Shown in pieces: positions 35,806 through 47,624 of a stretch of DNA of 64,000 nt; the stretch's first letter is position 1; every line of letters begins with the position of its first letter. The stretch is taken from positions 1 to 64,000 of the forward strand of contig BLAL01000057.1 in the NCBI GenBank assembly GCA_015698045.1, read 5' to 3'. The DNA comes from Rhizophagus clarus (Eukaryota; Glomeromycota; Glomeromycetes; Glomerales; Glomeraceae). Under the pieces are notes generated by a model. That model had not been told where the DNA came from, made no database searches, and saw only the letters and a list, made by a program, of their open reading frames with translations. Both the position numbers and the translations under genes were made by a program.

Positions 35806-36443
35806 TAATATTACTAATATTATTCTTTTTTTTTATATTTTACTAACATTATCACGTATTTTTCTTTTTTTTTTTTATAAATTTTATCAAACTTTTTATA
35901 ATACTAACTTTTTGTATTTGTGTATTTTATTATAATTATTACTAACTTTTTATATTTATGCTTTACTATTTATTTATTAAATATTATTAACTTTATTAGT
36001 CATATACTAATAATATATTATTATGATGAATGTTTTTATATTAAATACTTATTAATATAAATAAAGATACTATGTATTTTTTTATGTGCTATAATAAATT
36101 TTATTATTCATTATATGATTTTACAAAAATTGGTCATTTGACCATCAATTGACCATAATTTGACTATAATTTGACCATCAATTGATCATCAATCAACTAT
36201 CAATCAACTATCAATCAACCATCAATCAATCATCAATCAACCATCAATCAGCCATTAATTGACATACTGATTGATGATAGATTTTAGCAAAAATCAGCTA
36301 TTGATCAGCTACCTGATTGATAGCTAATTGGTAACTGATCACCATTTGATCTGTATGATAGACTGTTAGTTGCTTTTTAATTTTATATAAATATTATTTA
36401 ATTCTTTTAGCTTGCATTTTTACTTAAAGATATAAGTCATAAA

Positions 36444-38214
36444 TAAAGCTCCGCATGAGCTGAACCAGCTTGCAAGCTGGCTCAAGCTTTTCAAGCTAAG
36501 TCAAGCCAAGCCATGATACAAGCCAGCTTGAAAAAGCTTGAGCCAGGTATTAGACTTGGCTTGATAAACTCAAGCTAGCAGTAGGCTTGGCTTGAAAAGC
36601 TCAAGCTGGTTCATGAGTCAGATCAAGCTTGGCAATTTTTTACCGTTAATGCTATAATGAATTATTTGGTATAAAGGCAGGGTCATGTGACTTACTGATC
36701 TAATCAGATAATCTGAATATCTGATCTTTTTTTTTAATCATTTATCAGTTTATTTTTGTAGTGTTGCTGGAGAAAAGCATGATTGGACTTTTGGAATTAA
36801 GGTAAGGGAGGGTTGGAAGAGGTGTTTCATTATTTTTTTTTAATTAATTAAGTATTAACTTTTTTTTTACTTTTTGTAGTGTTGCCGGACAAAAAGCATG
36901 ACTGGACTTTTAGAATTAAGGTAAGGGAGAATGGGAGAAGTGATTTTTGGTATTTTTTTTAACTAATTAATTGTTTTTTTTTATTTTTTGTAGTGTTGCC
37001 AGACGAAAAGCACAACTGGACTTTTGGAATTAAGGTAAGGGAGGGTTGGGAGAGGTGTTTCATTGTTTTTTTTTAATTAATTAAGTATTAACTTTTTTTT
37101 TACTTTTTGTAGTGTTGCCAGACGAAAAATACGACTGGACTTTTGGAATTAAGGTAAGGAAGGGTGGGAGAAGTGATTTTCAGTATTTTTTTTAACTAAT
37201 TAATTGTTTTTTTTTATTTTTTGTAGTGTTGCCAGACGAAAAATATGACTGGATTTTTAGAATTAAGGTAAGGGAAGGTTGGGAGAGGTGTTTCGTTATT
37301 TTTTTTAATTAATTAAGTATTAACTTTTTTTTATTTTTTGTAGTGTTGCCTGATGAAAAGCACGACCGGACTTTTGGAATTAAGGTAAGGGAGGGTGGGG
37401 GAAGTGTTTTTCAGTATTTTTTTTTAATTAATTAATTATTTTTTTTTATTTTTTGTAGTATTGCCAGGTGAAAAACACGACCAGACTTTTGGAATTAGGG
37501 TATTAAAAACTGAAAAAGAATAATAAAAATAAATAAATTTAGTATAAAATACTGAAAAAAAGTAAAAAAATAAATAAAATAAAATAAATTTTGGTAAATA
37601 CTGAGTAATTTAATTTACCAAAATTAGTATTTTTTAAAAATAAATTCACGTATATTTATTATAAACTCTATGCAAACCTGTATGTGAGTTATATTAGTAT
37701 TATTCAGAATCCTGCTAGAACTATTTGTTCTGGTGTTTTTCTTGCAAACTTATATATAAAAAATGCTAGAACCATTTGTTCTGGCATTTTTTTTTTTGAA
37801 TAAAAACGCTGAGACCATTATTTCAGCATTTTTTTGTAAAACCAATAGTTCTGGCTTTTTTTTGCTATTTTATATATAAAAAACGCTAAAATGTTTATTA
37901 TTTATTATAAGTTTTGGCAACTTGATATATAAAAAAATGCTGAAACTATTAGTTCTAGTGTTTTTTTTTTGTAATTTTACATATAAAAATGCTTAATTTT
38001 AGCTTTTTTTTTGATAATAAAGCTTGAGCCAGCTTGAGTCAGCTCAAGCTCAACTTGGCTTGAGCCAGAATTTTTCATGACTCAGCTTGGCTTGAATGAG
38101 TTGAGCCAAGATTTTTTGTGGTTTGACTCATTTTGGCTCAAGCCAGAATTTTTTTTTTCAAGCCAAGCCAAGCCAGACTGTAGCTTGACTTGAGTCGGCT
38201 CATGCGAAGCTTTA
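36444..38214 (+). mobile_element. non-autonomous hAT-like element, 1771 bp, with both array types
   Basis: Termini TAAAGCTCCGCATGAGC and, inverted, TAAAGCTTCGCATGAGC; perfect 8-bp duplication GTCATAAA at 36436-36443 and 38215-38222. Subterminal zones (36460-36630, 38020-38200) are built of caagcttgagccagc words in both orientations. The core has a plus-strand micro-exon array (36740-37500) followed by a hairpin array (37720-38005) with words like aaaacgctgagaccatt. No transposase is encoded. Confidence 0.96.
36740..37502 (+). repeat. plus-strand micro-exon array, seven regular units
   Basis: Core segments of 40-41 nt (tgttgccagacgaaaagcac, then tggacttttggaattaag) start at 36762, 36880, 36994, 37113, 37227, 37344 and 37459. 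Each is preceded by tattaac or actaattaat, a T tract and GTAG; each except the last is followed by GTAAGG. Steps are 118, 114, 119, 114, 117 and 115 bp, alternating between two spacer types (a dimer of about 233 bp). The first implied intron is 78 nt (36802-36879), close to real introns of the SLA2 gene. This is the clearest array of the class. Confidence 0.95.
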
Positions 38215-38222
38215 GTCATAAA

Positions 38223-41027
38223 CAAGTAACTTGATTTTTAGTAAAAGTATATACTTTAATATGTAAAAATTTGATGAGAAAAAGATTTATTTTTAATTTT
38301 TTTATAAAACAAATATTAACAAATATTTTATTTTTTTCTTTTTTTTTAAGTAACCAGTTTTTTAAATCTTTGAGTATATAAAAAATTAAATGATTGTTTA
38401 AATTCATTTTATTATATAAATTTATATTAGTAGATATTAAATTTGTTACTAAATTAGATTAATTAAATAATATATATAATTTGTAATATAATGATAATAT
38501 TTTTATATTATTAATAACAAATGTATTAATTAATATATATTTAAATTAAAATATTGGTATTTTTAATTAAATTAATATTATTTTATATATTTTTCAATTA
38601 AAATATATACATTTGTTAAAATTGATTATATGTATTTATCAACTATTAAATATTATTTTACATGTTATATATACTGTACTACATATTTTTAAGTAGCATT
38701 AGTTAATAAAAAGTTACTTAATACTAAAAAATGTTAAATAACACATGGTATTTGTTAATACATTAAATATTTAGCTAAAACTTTTTGATATTTAATTAAA
38801 AAAAAAATCTTATTAATAAAGTTTAATTTAGATTAAGTTTAATTTAAACTTAAAATTAATTTGACTTAAAATTAATTTATAATTTGATTTATTATAATAA
38901 TTTGAAAAAATTATTGACTCTATTAAACTCAACTTAGCTTAACTTAATTTGTAATTAGACCTAGATTGACTTAATTTATTCAGAACACTAATTTTATTAA
39001 ATTATTTATAATTAATAATACTTTTTCAAATACATTTTCTTTAAAATTATAATAAAAAAAATATTAGAATATATATTTAAAAAAGATATATTTATAAAAA
39101 ATAAGTTTTTATAAATTAGAATTAATATATAAATTTAAATTGTATATTAATATATTCAAAAAAAAAGACAAAAAGGTAATGAAAATATATATTAAAAATA
39201 TTAGCTATAATTAATTAGCTAATACTATAATATTATAACATATAATATTATAGTTATAATATTTATCATAATACTATAATTTAGCTATAATGTTGTAATT
39301 CAATAATAATGCTATAATTTAGCAGTAATACTTTATTTAATGCTGTTATTTTTAATACTACTATAATAATTTAAAAATAAAAAAATGTTAAAAAAGTTTC
39401 TTAAAAAGTAATTAAAAAATTACCTCTATTTTGTTAACATAGAGTTCGATTCATCTAATTTCAAAATCTAATATTTCTACAAAGTAAGAAAATATATTAA
39501 AATATATTTCTTAAAATAAATAAAAATCTTTTTTATTTCATTAGTATATAGTTTATCATTTTTTAAAGTCTACCATTTTTATAGAAAATCAAAAGAACAT
39601 TAGAAATATCCTTTCAGTTAATTAATATATAAAATCTATTTTATTTATAGTTATAGTATGATTTTCTAAATACCATTTTCTAAAATGTACTTTTTTCTGA
39701 AATCAATTTTCCAAATACCAATTTTCCAAATTGAACAATTTCCTGAAACATACAATATTCCAAGTATTTTATAAAAAAAAGAAATTCTAATATATTACAA
39801 TAAATAAATAAAATAATAAGTAAATTTATTTATAAAAAAAATCCAGTTTAAAAAAAAATTGAATAAATAAAATTTTTTACAAATAATTTAAAAAAAAAAA
39901 ATTTAGTTTAAAAAAAACTAAAAGAAAATAAATTTTAAAAAATTATTTTAGTTTAAAAATAAAAATTATTTTGATTTAAAAAAAACTGAAAATAATTTTA
40001 ATTTAATTGATTGATACTAGTAATCATTATATATCTATAATAACTATCAAATAGAATAGTAATGGGTCATTGTAATAGTTAAAGATGATGTTTTAAGTAA
40101 TAGAAAGTACTTTTCTTAAAATTAAGAATAAGTTTAAATATTCCTATAGTTTTACTTTATATTTTTTTCTTTTTCTACCTTTAATTATCAGTTGTATATA
40201 TTAGTTCTTTTTTTAGATAGGTTGCTATTACAGTTAGTTAGTATATGAATAAATAAAGCAGTTTGAATAAGTAGCTTATTTTTATAATAAAAAATAAAAA
40301 ATCAGTAGAATAGTTATTCAATCCCTTTTTTTTTACCAGAAATTATTATAATATAGTTTGTATTATAACTAGTTTTATCTGAAATAATATTAATTATTTT
40401 AGCTAGAAAATTTCTAAAGCAATATTATCTGTTATTAAATTCGGATCTAATAAATATAAGGAGTAATTTTTATTTGTTTTATTTATTAAAAAACAATACA
40501 TAATTATCTAATTATAACATTACTATCTAACTATGATATTACAGTCTAATTATAGCATTACAATCTAATTATAGTATTACAACTTTTTGCTTCTATATTC
40601 TGGTTTAAAAAATTTTTAAAGCCATTGTTTTATAGTAACTATTTAACAAATTATTTTTTTAAAATTTCAACATAAATTTAATAAGTTTTTATTTTATCTA
40701 TTAACCAAAAATATTACAAGAAAAAGTATAATTTGATCACAGGTTCATGTACTACGGCTAGAAAAAAAAAGATCTTCAAAAAAATTAATATTCCATATTG
40801 ATTTTATCATTATCTTTCCGCTCAATTTGATCATTATTCTTTAAATCAGGAACTTAGACCTTAACAAATGCTAATTAGTTGTTTACTCTAAAAAAAACAC
40901 AAAAATATTATCTCGCCAGTTTAAATAAGTTAAATACCTTCATTTGTATTGTACATTTATTGAAAATTGAATTGAATCAGTTTTATTGAACCAATCTTTA
41001 TTCCATGTTACGATAATAAATTTGTTG
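38223..41027. other. AT-rich intergenic DNA with dispersed repeat copy
   Basis: No gene is seen. About 39200-39350 is a copy of the ctataat-word end found at 27844 but without the 245-bp insert. At 40490-40590 a second group of words (taattatagcattacaatc) may be the matching opposite end. The last bases lie downstream of the RNPC3 stop codon and should include its 3' untranslated region. Confidence 0.45.
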
Positions 41028-42918
41028 TCAAGATGTTTTATTACTGAATTGCTAAAATGTAAGATGTACATGTTAACCATAAAATTAAAATATACAAAAA
41101 AAAATTTCAAATAAAAAAAAACTCACAATAACCATAGGCTTATTATATAAAATATATCCATGAACATCATTTAAAGCTTGAGTTGCCATCTCCACATTTG
41201 AAAATATCACAAACGCTTGTCCTCTTGGGAGTAGTCGTATGTCCATTTGGCTTAAAAATATGGAACATTTTCAGCACTATAATAGTTTATGATAACCTTT
41301 ATTTAAAAATAATCTAATACCTTTTTGTATGAAAATATCTACCAAAAAGGTGTTCTAAGTCTTCCTTCTTCACCTTTTTTGGCGCCAAATTCTTTATATA
41401 TAAGGTTGAATTAGGTTGACCAGGTTCGTAATTTTTCATGGCGGATATCTTGATTAACTCTAAATTATCCAAAAAGAAATGACAATCCTCAGATTTAGAA
41501 TTTAAATGACTGTTGAAAAGCAATAGTATTAACATACCCTCTACCGGCATCTTATTACTGTTGAGCTCTTCCAATGTTATGCATTTTATTGGAGATTCTG
41601 CTTGTTGAATTGGTGAGCTAGTATTAATTTCAGTTTCTTCTGGCTTGACTTCAGGTTGAAACGAATTGTTATGGAACTGCTCTAAAGGAGCTAAATGTGG
41701 CGCAGCTATAGGCGTTACTGATTCGGTGCTAATTGGTTCAACAGGAGCTCCTATAAACATAGGATTCATATAAGAAGCAACAGGGATAGGAGGAACAGCT
41801 CCAGGAAGTATTTCTGATGTCCTAGATTTTTTTATTGGAATATGTTCCTCTTCATCTTCACTGTCAATTTCGGATTCATCCTCTGATAACAATTCATCTC
41901 TTTTCCTGCTTTTTTTGCGACTTCCTTTAATATCTTGATTTTCCATTTGGTGTTGTTGAAGCTATGTTATTTAATCCCAATAAAGATAAATGTTAATAGA
42001 TTTAATTAAAAAAAAAAAAAAAAGAAAGAAAATGTAAATTAATAATTACCAACGTTGGTATTGATTCCGGTAATATAGGACCAAATGGTGGTGGTAAATT
42101 CATTTTATTCATTAGATGCAAGACTTGAGTATATAATTTGGGGACAGCAGCAATAGCATTCATAATGTTATACAAAATTTCTACAGTTGGAGGAGGATAA
42201 CGATAACGAAGTGTAGGAGGTGCTGGATAATTAATCCTACAATAATGTAGGATAATAAAATTAGTATTAAAGTGTATCCAGAAATTAAGGATTATTTAAC
42301 TGATAATGAAAAAACAGGATGTAATTGTTACCCTAACGAAGGTGCAATTGGTTCAGCAACGAAGCTCGGTGGTGGTGGAAAAGGAGGTGGCGGAGGAGGT
42401 GGCTGAGATGGTTCCAAATTATCCCGCTTATTTTCATTAGTACTATCTTCAGAATTTCCTCCGGTCTTTTTTTGCAATGCTTCTTTACTTGGTAATGCAT
42501 ACTCTACACGAATTTTTTTTCCTCCTACATCTCCCAATTCTTGTAATTTGGAAAACGCATTCGTTGCTGATAAACGATCTGGAAAATCCAAGAATGCCGA
42601 ATTTTTCTTTTATGATTAAACATTATCAATTAATTTTTTAATCACGTTTGTTTATTTACGGAATGAATTCATAATTATACCATTGATTTAGAAGTTCCAA
42701 GACGAACTTCTTGCGGACCAAAATGCTTAAGAAAATCGAGTCGGTCCGATTCGGGTAGGTCGGGTAAATTTTTTACGAGAAGTGTGGTCGTTTCCTGTTA
42801 GAGCAAAAAGGTTAAAATTATGAAATATATATAATACAATTTATGTGGTTTGTTTATTAGTTACCTGTTCAAGAAATTGAACATCCTTATTAATTGTAAG
42901 TGTTGGTGGTGGATTCAT
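41028..42918 (-). CDS. RNPC3: RNA-binding region-containing protein 3 (U11/U12 snRNP 65K), minor spliceosome
   Basis: Exons on the minus strand: 42918-42865, 42794-42681, 42606-42332, 42236-42050, 41961-41538, 41459-41321, 41250-41127 and 41051-41028. All phases agree and the product is 446 aa (human protein about 517). RRM1 lies at residues about 19-95 (RNP2 LLVKNL, RNP1 KNSAFLDF), then a polyproline stretch, the conserved PTVEILYNIMNAIAAVPKLY and VLHLMNKMNLPPPFGPI block (residues about 165-205), an acidic/basic linker, and RRM2 at about 371-443 (NYEPGQPNSTLYIKNL, RNP1 RGQAFVIF). In this family the C-terminal RRM binds U12 snRNA and the N-terminal part contacts U11-59K, bridging the U11/U12 di-snRNP. 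It starts 289 bp from divergent SLA2. None of its introns begins with the U12-type RTATCCTT. Confidence 0.93.
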
Positions 42919-43207
42919 TTTTCCACAAGTAAAAAATAGACAGACAAGAAGATGATAATTCATGTATAGCTAGCTACACGTGACAAAAATGAATTTTTTC
43001 CAGTGTTACGTCATTCGGTCATTGATTGATGAACTTCCCCTACATTTACAAGAATCTTGGCCTGCACTTGCCAAGATAACTGGCTTTATATACTGTGTGA
43101 CAGTAGGTCAGATTAATATTGACGATGCTTTTTTTCGAATAAAAGATCCACTTTATATCTACCACCACATTCTACATTAAAAAAAAAACTTATTAAACAT
43201 AATAATA
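42919..43207. promoter_or_regulatory. bidirectional promoter region between RNPC3 and SLA2
   Basis: The 289 bp between the two divergent start codons must hold both promoters. A perfect CACGTG palindrome (bHLH-type site) lies at 42977-42982, beside tagctagcta. A 66-codon frame (42980-43180) runs across it; it has no recognisable domain and overlaps the likely leader of SLA2, so it is not called as a gene. Confidence 0.55.
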
Positions 43208-46200
43208 ATGGATATTCATTATCCTTCCCGACCCGTTGATCGCGAAAAAGCTGAACATGACCTTGCACTCAATATCAAAAAGGCAACTAGCCCTGACGAG
43301 ACTGCTCCAAAACAGAAACATGTTAGAAGTGAGAAATAAGTTTGATCCTTCAGTTTTTACTTTACATTTTTAGTTGTTATCCATGTCCATTGTATAATTA
43401 ATCAGTTTTACATCATAGAATGTATAGTATATACATGGGACTATCACACTTCAGAGTCGATTTGGAATGGTCTAAAAGTAGCTCCTATACTTGCCGATGA
43501 GATACAGACATTTAAAGCATTAATCACTGTACATAAAGTTATTCGAGGTGGTCATCCAGTTGTGAGTATATGTAAGAATTTGTAATTGAATAATATTTTT
43601 ATTTTTTATAATAATTAATCGGATCAATTGAAACTAATTTAGACGTTGAAAGAAGCACAAAATCAAATAAACTGGCTTGAATCATGTGCTCGTTCTGTTG
43701 CAGGAGATGGAAACAGAGGTGATTATCAAATATGCTAAGACATAGAAAAGCAATATTCCTATTCTATATCTTATAATAATTTGTCAAAAATAGGTTACGG
43801 TACTCTTATTAGGGTTTATGTTGATTTTCTTAAAGCAAAACTAGCATATCACAGACACCATCCAGAATTCAATGGGAATTTTGATTATGAGGAATATATT
43901 AGTCTGAAAAACGTTGATGATCCTAACGAAGGGTATGTTATAATTTCGACATTCATTCAAACTTTGTATATTTTAATAACGTTTTTTTTTAAAACAAATA
44001 ATTTGTAGATATGAAACAATTAGCGAATTGATGAATTTACAAGATCAAATCGACCAGTTCCAAAAATTAATTTTTGTTCATTTCCGTCAATCATCCAGTA
44101 ATGAATGTCGCATCGCTGCTCTTGTACCGTTAGTCGAAGAAAGTTATGGCATATATAAATTTTTAACCAGTATGCTTCGGGCCATGCATAAGCGTACAGA
44201 TGCTATTGATGCTTTAACACCACTTAGAACTCGTTACAACGCTCAGCATTACGGACTAATTAAATTTTATTATGAATGTTCTAATTTGAAATATTTGACA
44301 AGTTTAATTAACGTGCCTAAATTACCTCAGGTAAGTTTATTTATGATAATTATTTTATGTGATTATTTGTAATAATATTATTGTGATCTATATATTTTAA
44401 AAATTAAAGGATCCTCCAAGTTTGATTGATGGTAGTGCCCCAAACCTTCCTAAACCTAAATCACCTGCACCTTCTTCTCATTCAGAACCGGAACCCATAA
44501 CAGAATTTTGGAAAGAAAGCGAGGCACAGAAGCAGCAGGAGTTAGAAAAGCAGAGATTACAATATGAAGAACAACAGAGGCAACTTGCACAACAGCGTGA
44601 AATGGAACTTCAAGCTCAGCGCATGATGGAAATTCAAAGACAAAGGGAGTTGGAGGAACAACAACGCATTCAACAGGAACGTGAAAGGTTAGCTAGGGAA
44701 CAATTACTTCGGGAACAAATGCAGAGGCAGGCAGAAGGAAGAGTAGCTGAATTGGAAAGAGAATTATTAAATATGAGAAATAATGTTGAACGTAGCCAAA
44801 TGATGTTGGAACAATATGATAGGGTATTTAATAATCCATTACTTTATGGTACTTAATCGTTTATATTTGATTATGAGAATTAATATCATATTTTACTTAA
44901 TATATTTGTTTTTTAGAGAGTTAAAGCTCTTGAAACTGAAATGAGTCAGCTTAATCTTAACGCTCAACAACAATTAAAATCCAAGGATGAAATGATGAAG
45001 AACTTACAAGGTAAGTTACACGCATTCTAAAATTAGCCCTAGATGGCGTGCTTTAACTCATTAATAAACTATGATTTATAATTTCTTTCTAGATCAATTA
45101 TTAATGTGGAAAAATAAATATGAAGCTTTGGCGAAGTTGTATTCTCAACTTCGTCAAGAACATCTTGAACTAATTAATAAGTTTAAGGCTGCACAACTCA
45201 AAGCAAATTCAGCACAGGAAGCTATTGATAAAATGGAGAGAATGGAGAGAGATATGCGTGCTAAGAACTTGGAACTAGCAGATATGATTAGAGAACGAGA
45301 TCGTTCTCGACATGAACTGGATCGACTAAAGAGTGTAAATATTTCTATATATTTTTATTAATTCTAAAAATTTGCCAACTATGAGCATCATCATCTAAAT
45401 TCATTTGGGTTACTCTGTAATAAGGTTTTTTATGTAATTTTGGTTGAAAATTCATAACAAATCCGATAACAAGTGTGATTAGAGTGACCAATAAGCCCAA
45501 CTCAAGGGTGATATACAAAAGAAAACGTTTCTAATTTAATATGTAAAGCGTATATAAGACCCTAATACTATGAAATTCACTCGTCAGAATTCATCTTTAA
45601 GTTCGTGTGATTCTTACTCGGTATTATCTTAATATAATTTGTGTTTCTAGAGTCAACGAGAAGATTTAGAAAGAGCCAAACGAGACCTTAACGAGGCTAA
45701 TGCTAGAATCGAAGAACTTTCCAGATCTAAGACCAATGAAATTAGCTCATTAACGTCCAAATTCAATAAGGAGAAGCAAGAATTGGAAGATTCGTTAAGG
45801 GTATCTAATACAAAAATTTTATGACTTTTTTATAATTTAATTACTACTGTTGAATCATTTTTATTTACCATTATTGAATCTTTTTTTTTGCTAGTCAAAA
45901 CAATCATTTATGGATACTTTACTAAAACAATTGGACGAAAAGAAAAATGAAATAGAGCGCGTCACTCAGGTTTGTCTAAATTTATTTTTGTTAGTTTAGC
46001 AACATAGTCTCAAAATGATGTTCAAATCAAATTTATTGATATAGGAAAAAGATGTTGAAATAGCGATTATGCAATCAGCCATGGACCAAAGTATGAACTT
46101 AGTAGCAGAAATGCAACAGGTTCGAATATATATATATAGATTTTTTTTTTTAATTTAACGTTTTAAATAATAACCTTTCTAATCGGAGATTATAAAATTA

Positions 46201-47624
46201 AATAGTCGACAACAGAATCTGAAAAATACCAGTCTAGAATTGACAATTTAGTGCTTGATCATCTTAAAGATTTGAATGAAATTCTTGGTAGCTATTTTTA
46301 TAACAACTACTATTATACAGTTTACCTATTTTATTAGAATTATTCGTAATTTAAATGTTTTACATTTACCTATACATTAACAGATAGCATATTCCAGACA
46401 TGTATACAAAAGATTGATGATAGTCTTTACGAGCTGGAATCACCAATGCAAACTGGAAATCAAAATTCTACACCAGAATATACATTATCAATGATTGAAA
46501 AAGCAACAACAGAATGTTCAGAATTCTCTTATGCTTTACAAAAATTTTTGAAAAATAATAGAACAAAGGATCACACGGAAGTAATTAAGAGTGCAACCAA
46601 TTTTTCACAAGCAGTTGCGGATGTATTAATAAATTCAAAGGGTATTACACGTTTAGCTGATGAAGATGATGACATATCAGAAGAAATTGTTGGAGCAGCT
46701 AAAATGGCTGCACACAACTCGCAAAAATTCTTTTTGAACGTTCAATCCTTCAAACTTGATGATTTACCCGCTTCCAAAAGATCTGGTGTAGTTTTACAGA
46801 GTGACATGGATGTTCAAGCAGCATTACAAAAAATATCCAAAGTAATCGAAGGTCTATTAAGACATACTTTGGATGTTACCAAGAAGGCTGACGGGGAAAT
46901 AGGTAATCTTGTTGAGCAAGAAATGTTGAACGCCGCTCAAGTTATTAAAGCAGCTACAGAAAAAATTCAAATTTTGATGTCACAACCTCGTGATGCGGAA
47001 CTTAGTGCTAGCGAGTTAAATATTCATGATGCCATTCTGGAATCTGCATTGGCAGTAACAAATGCGATTGCAAATTTAATAAAGTGTGCTACCGATTCAC
47101 AGCAAGAAATTGTCGCACAGGGTCGTGGTTCAAGCAGTCATGCAGCTTTTTACAAAAAGAACAATAGGTGGACTGAAGGTCTTATCTCTGCTGCTAAAGC
47201 TATTGCAGTAGCTACTAACCTTCTCATAGAGACTGCAGATGGTGTTATTCATAAAACTCATAGCCTTGAACAACTTATTGTAGCTTCTAATGAGGTAGCA
47301 GCAGCCACAGCTCAACTTGTTGCTGCTTCTAGAGTAAAAGCCGACTTTATGTCAAAGACACAGGATCGACTAGAGACAGCATCTAGAGCGGTTACAGAAG
47401 CATGTAAAGCTCTTGTTAAAGCCGTGAAAACTATAGCCGCGAAAGAGCTTGAACAAAAAGAAGCTTCAGTTGACTATTCTAAATTGACACGATATGAATT
47501 CAAAGTTACTGAAATGGAACAACAAGTAGAAATATTGAAACTTGAAAAGGAATTAACTAATGCTAGAAGGAAGTTGGCAGAAATGAGAAAAGTTGGTTAT
47601 CATGATGATGAAGAAGAAGAATAA
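43208..47624 (+). CDS. SLA2: Sla2/End4 (HIP1R-family) endocytic clathrin-actin adaptor
   Basis: Thirteen exons: 43208-43328, 43419-43561, 43643-43718, 43794-43932, 44009-44330, 44410-44823, 44917-45010, 45093-45334, 45651-45800, 45895-45969, 46045-46119, 46206-46287, 46384-47624. All phases agree, giving 1057 aa (yeast Sla2 968, human HIP1R 1068). The N-terminal ANTH domain (residues about 10-280; TFKALITVHKVIRGGHP, AYHRHHPEFNGNFDYEEY) binds phosphoinositides. A Pro/Ser linker and Gln/Glu-rich coiled coil (about 295-640) mediate dimerisation and clathrin light chain contact. The C-terminal THATCH (I/LWEQ) domain binds F-actin: WTEGLISAAKAIAVATNLL starts near residue 907 and LEQLIVASNEVAAATAQLVA near 938. 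The acidic tail DDEEEE ends the protein. It links clathrin coats to actin at endocytic sites. The donor of exon 6 is GTATTT at 44824; the longer frame to 44856 would break the downstream phase. Confidence 0.95.

Larger units (their letters stand above)
29555..36352. mobile_element. possible outer element holding three nested insertions
   Basis: Left zone 29555-29740 repeats aattggtcat/gtcaccaattgg words; right zone 36125-36350 repeats accatcaatcaacc and ttgatcatcaatc words. Terminal words AGGTCGAATGG and the inverted AGATCAAATGG are similar. Between them lie a tandem array (29825-30850) and elements at 29949, 31080 and 33417. No matching octamers were found, so the extent is tentative. Confidence 0.35.

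Noticed and set aside
41313..41346. RNPC3 frame read through its exon-6 donor (HTKRY stop)
   Set aside because: Splicing at the GTATTAG donor restores the second RRM with its RGQAFVIF motif in phase, so the early stop is intronic.
42980..43180. 66-codon frame in the RNPC3-SLA2 promoter
   Set aside because: No domain, overlaps the likely SLA2 leader, and ends in a compositionally poor tail; could be chance.
44824..44856. SLA2 exon 6 extended to the stop at 44856
   Set aside because: Using the GTATTT donor at 44824 keeps phase with the coiled-coil exon starting at 44917; the alternative donor GTACTT at 44849 shifts the frame.
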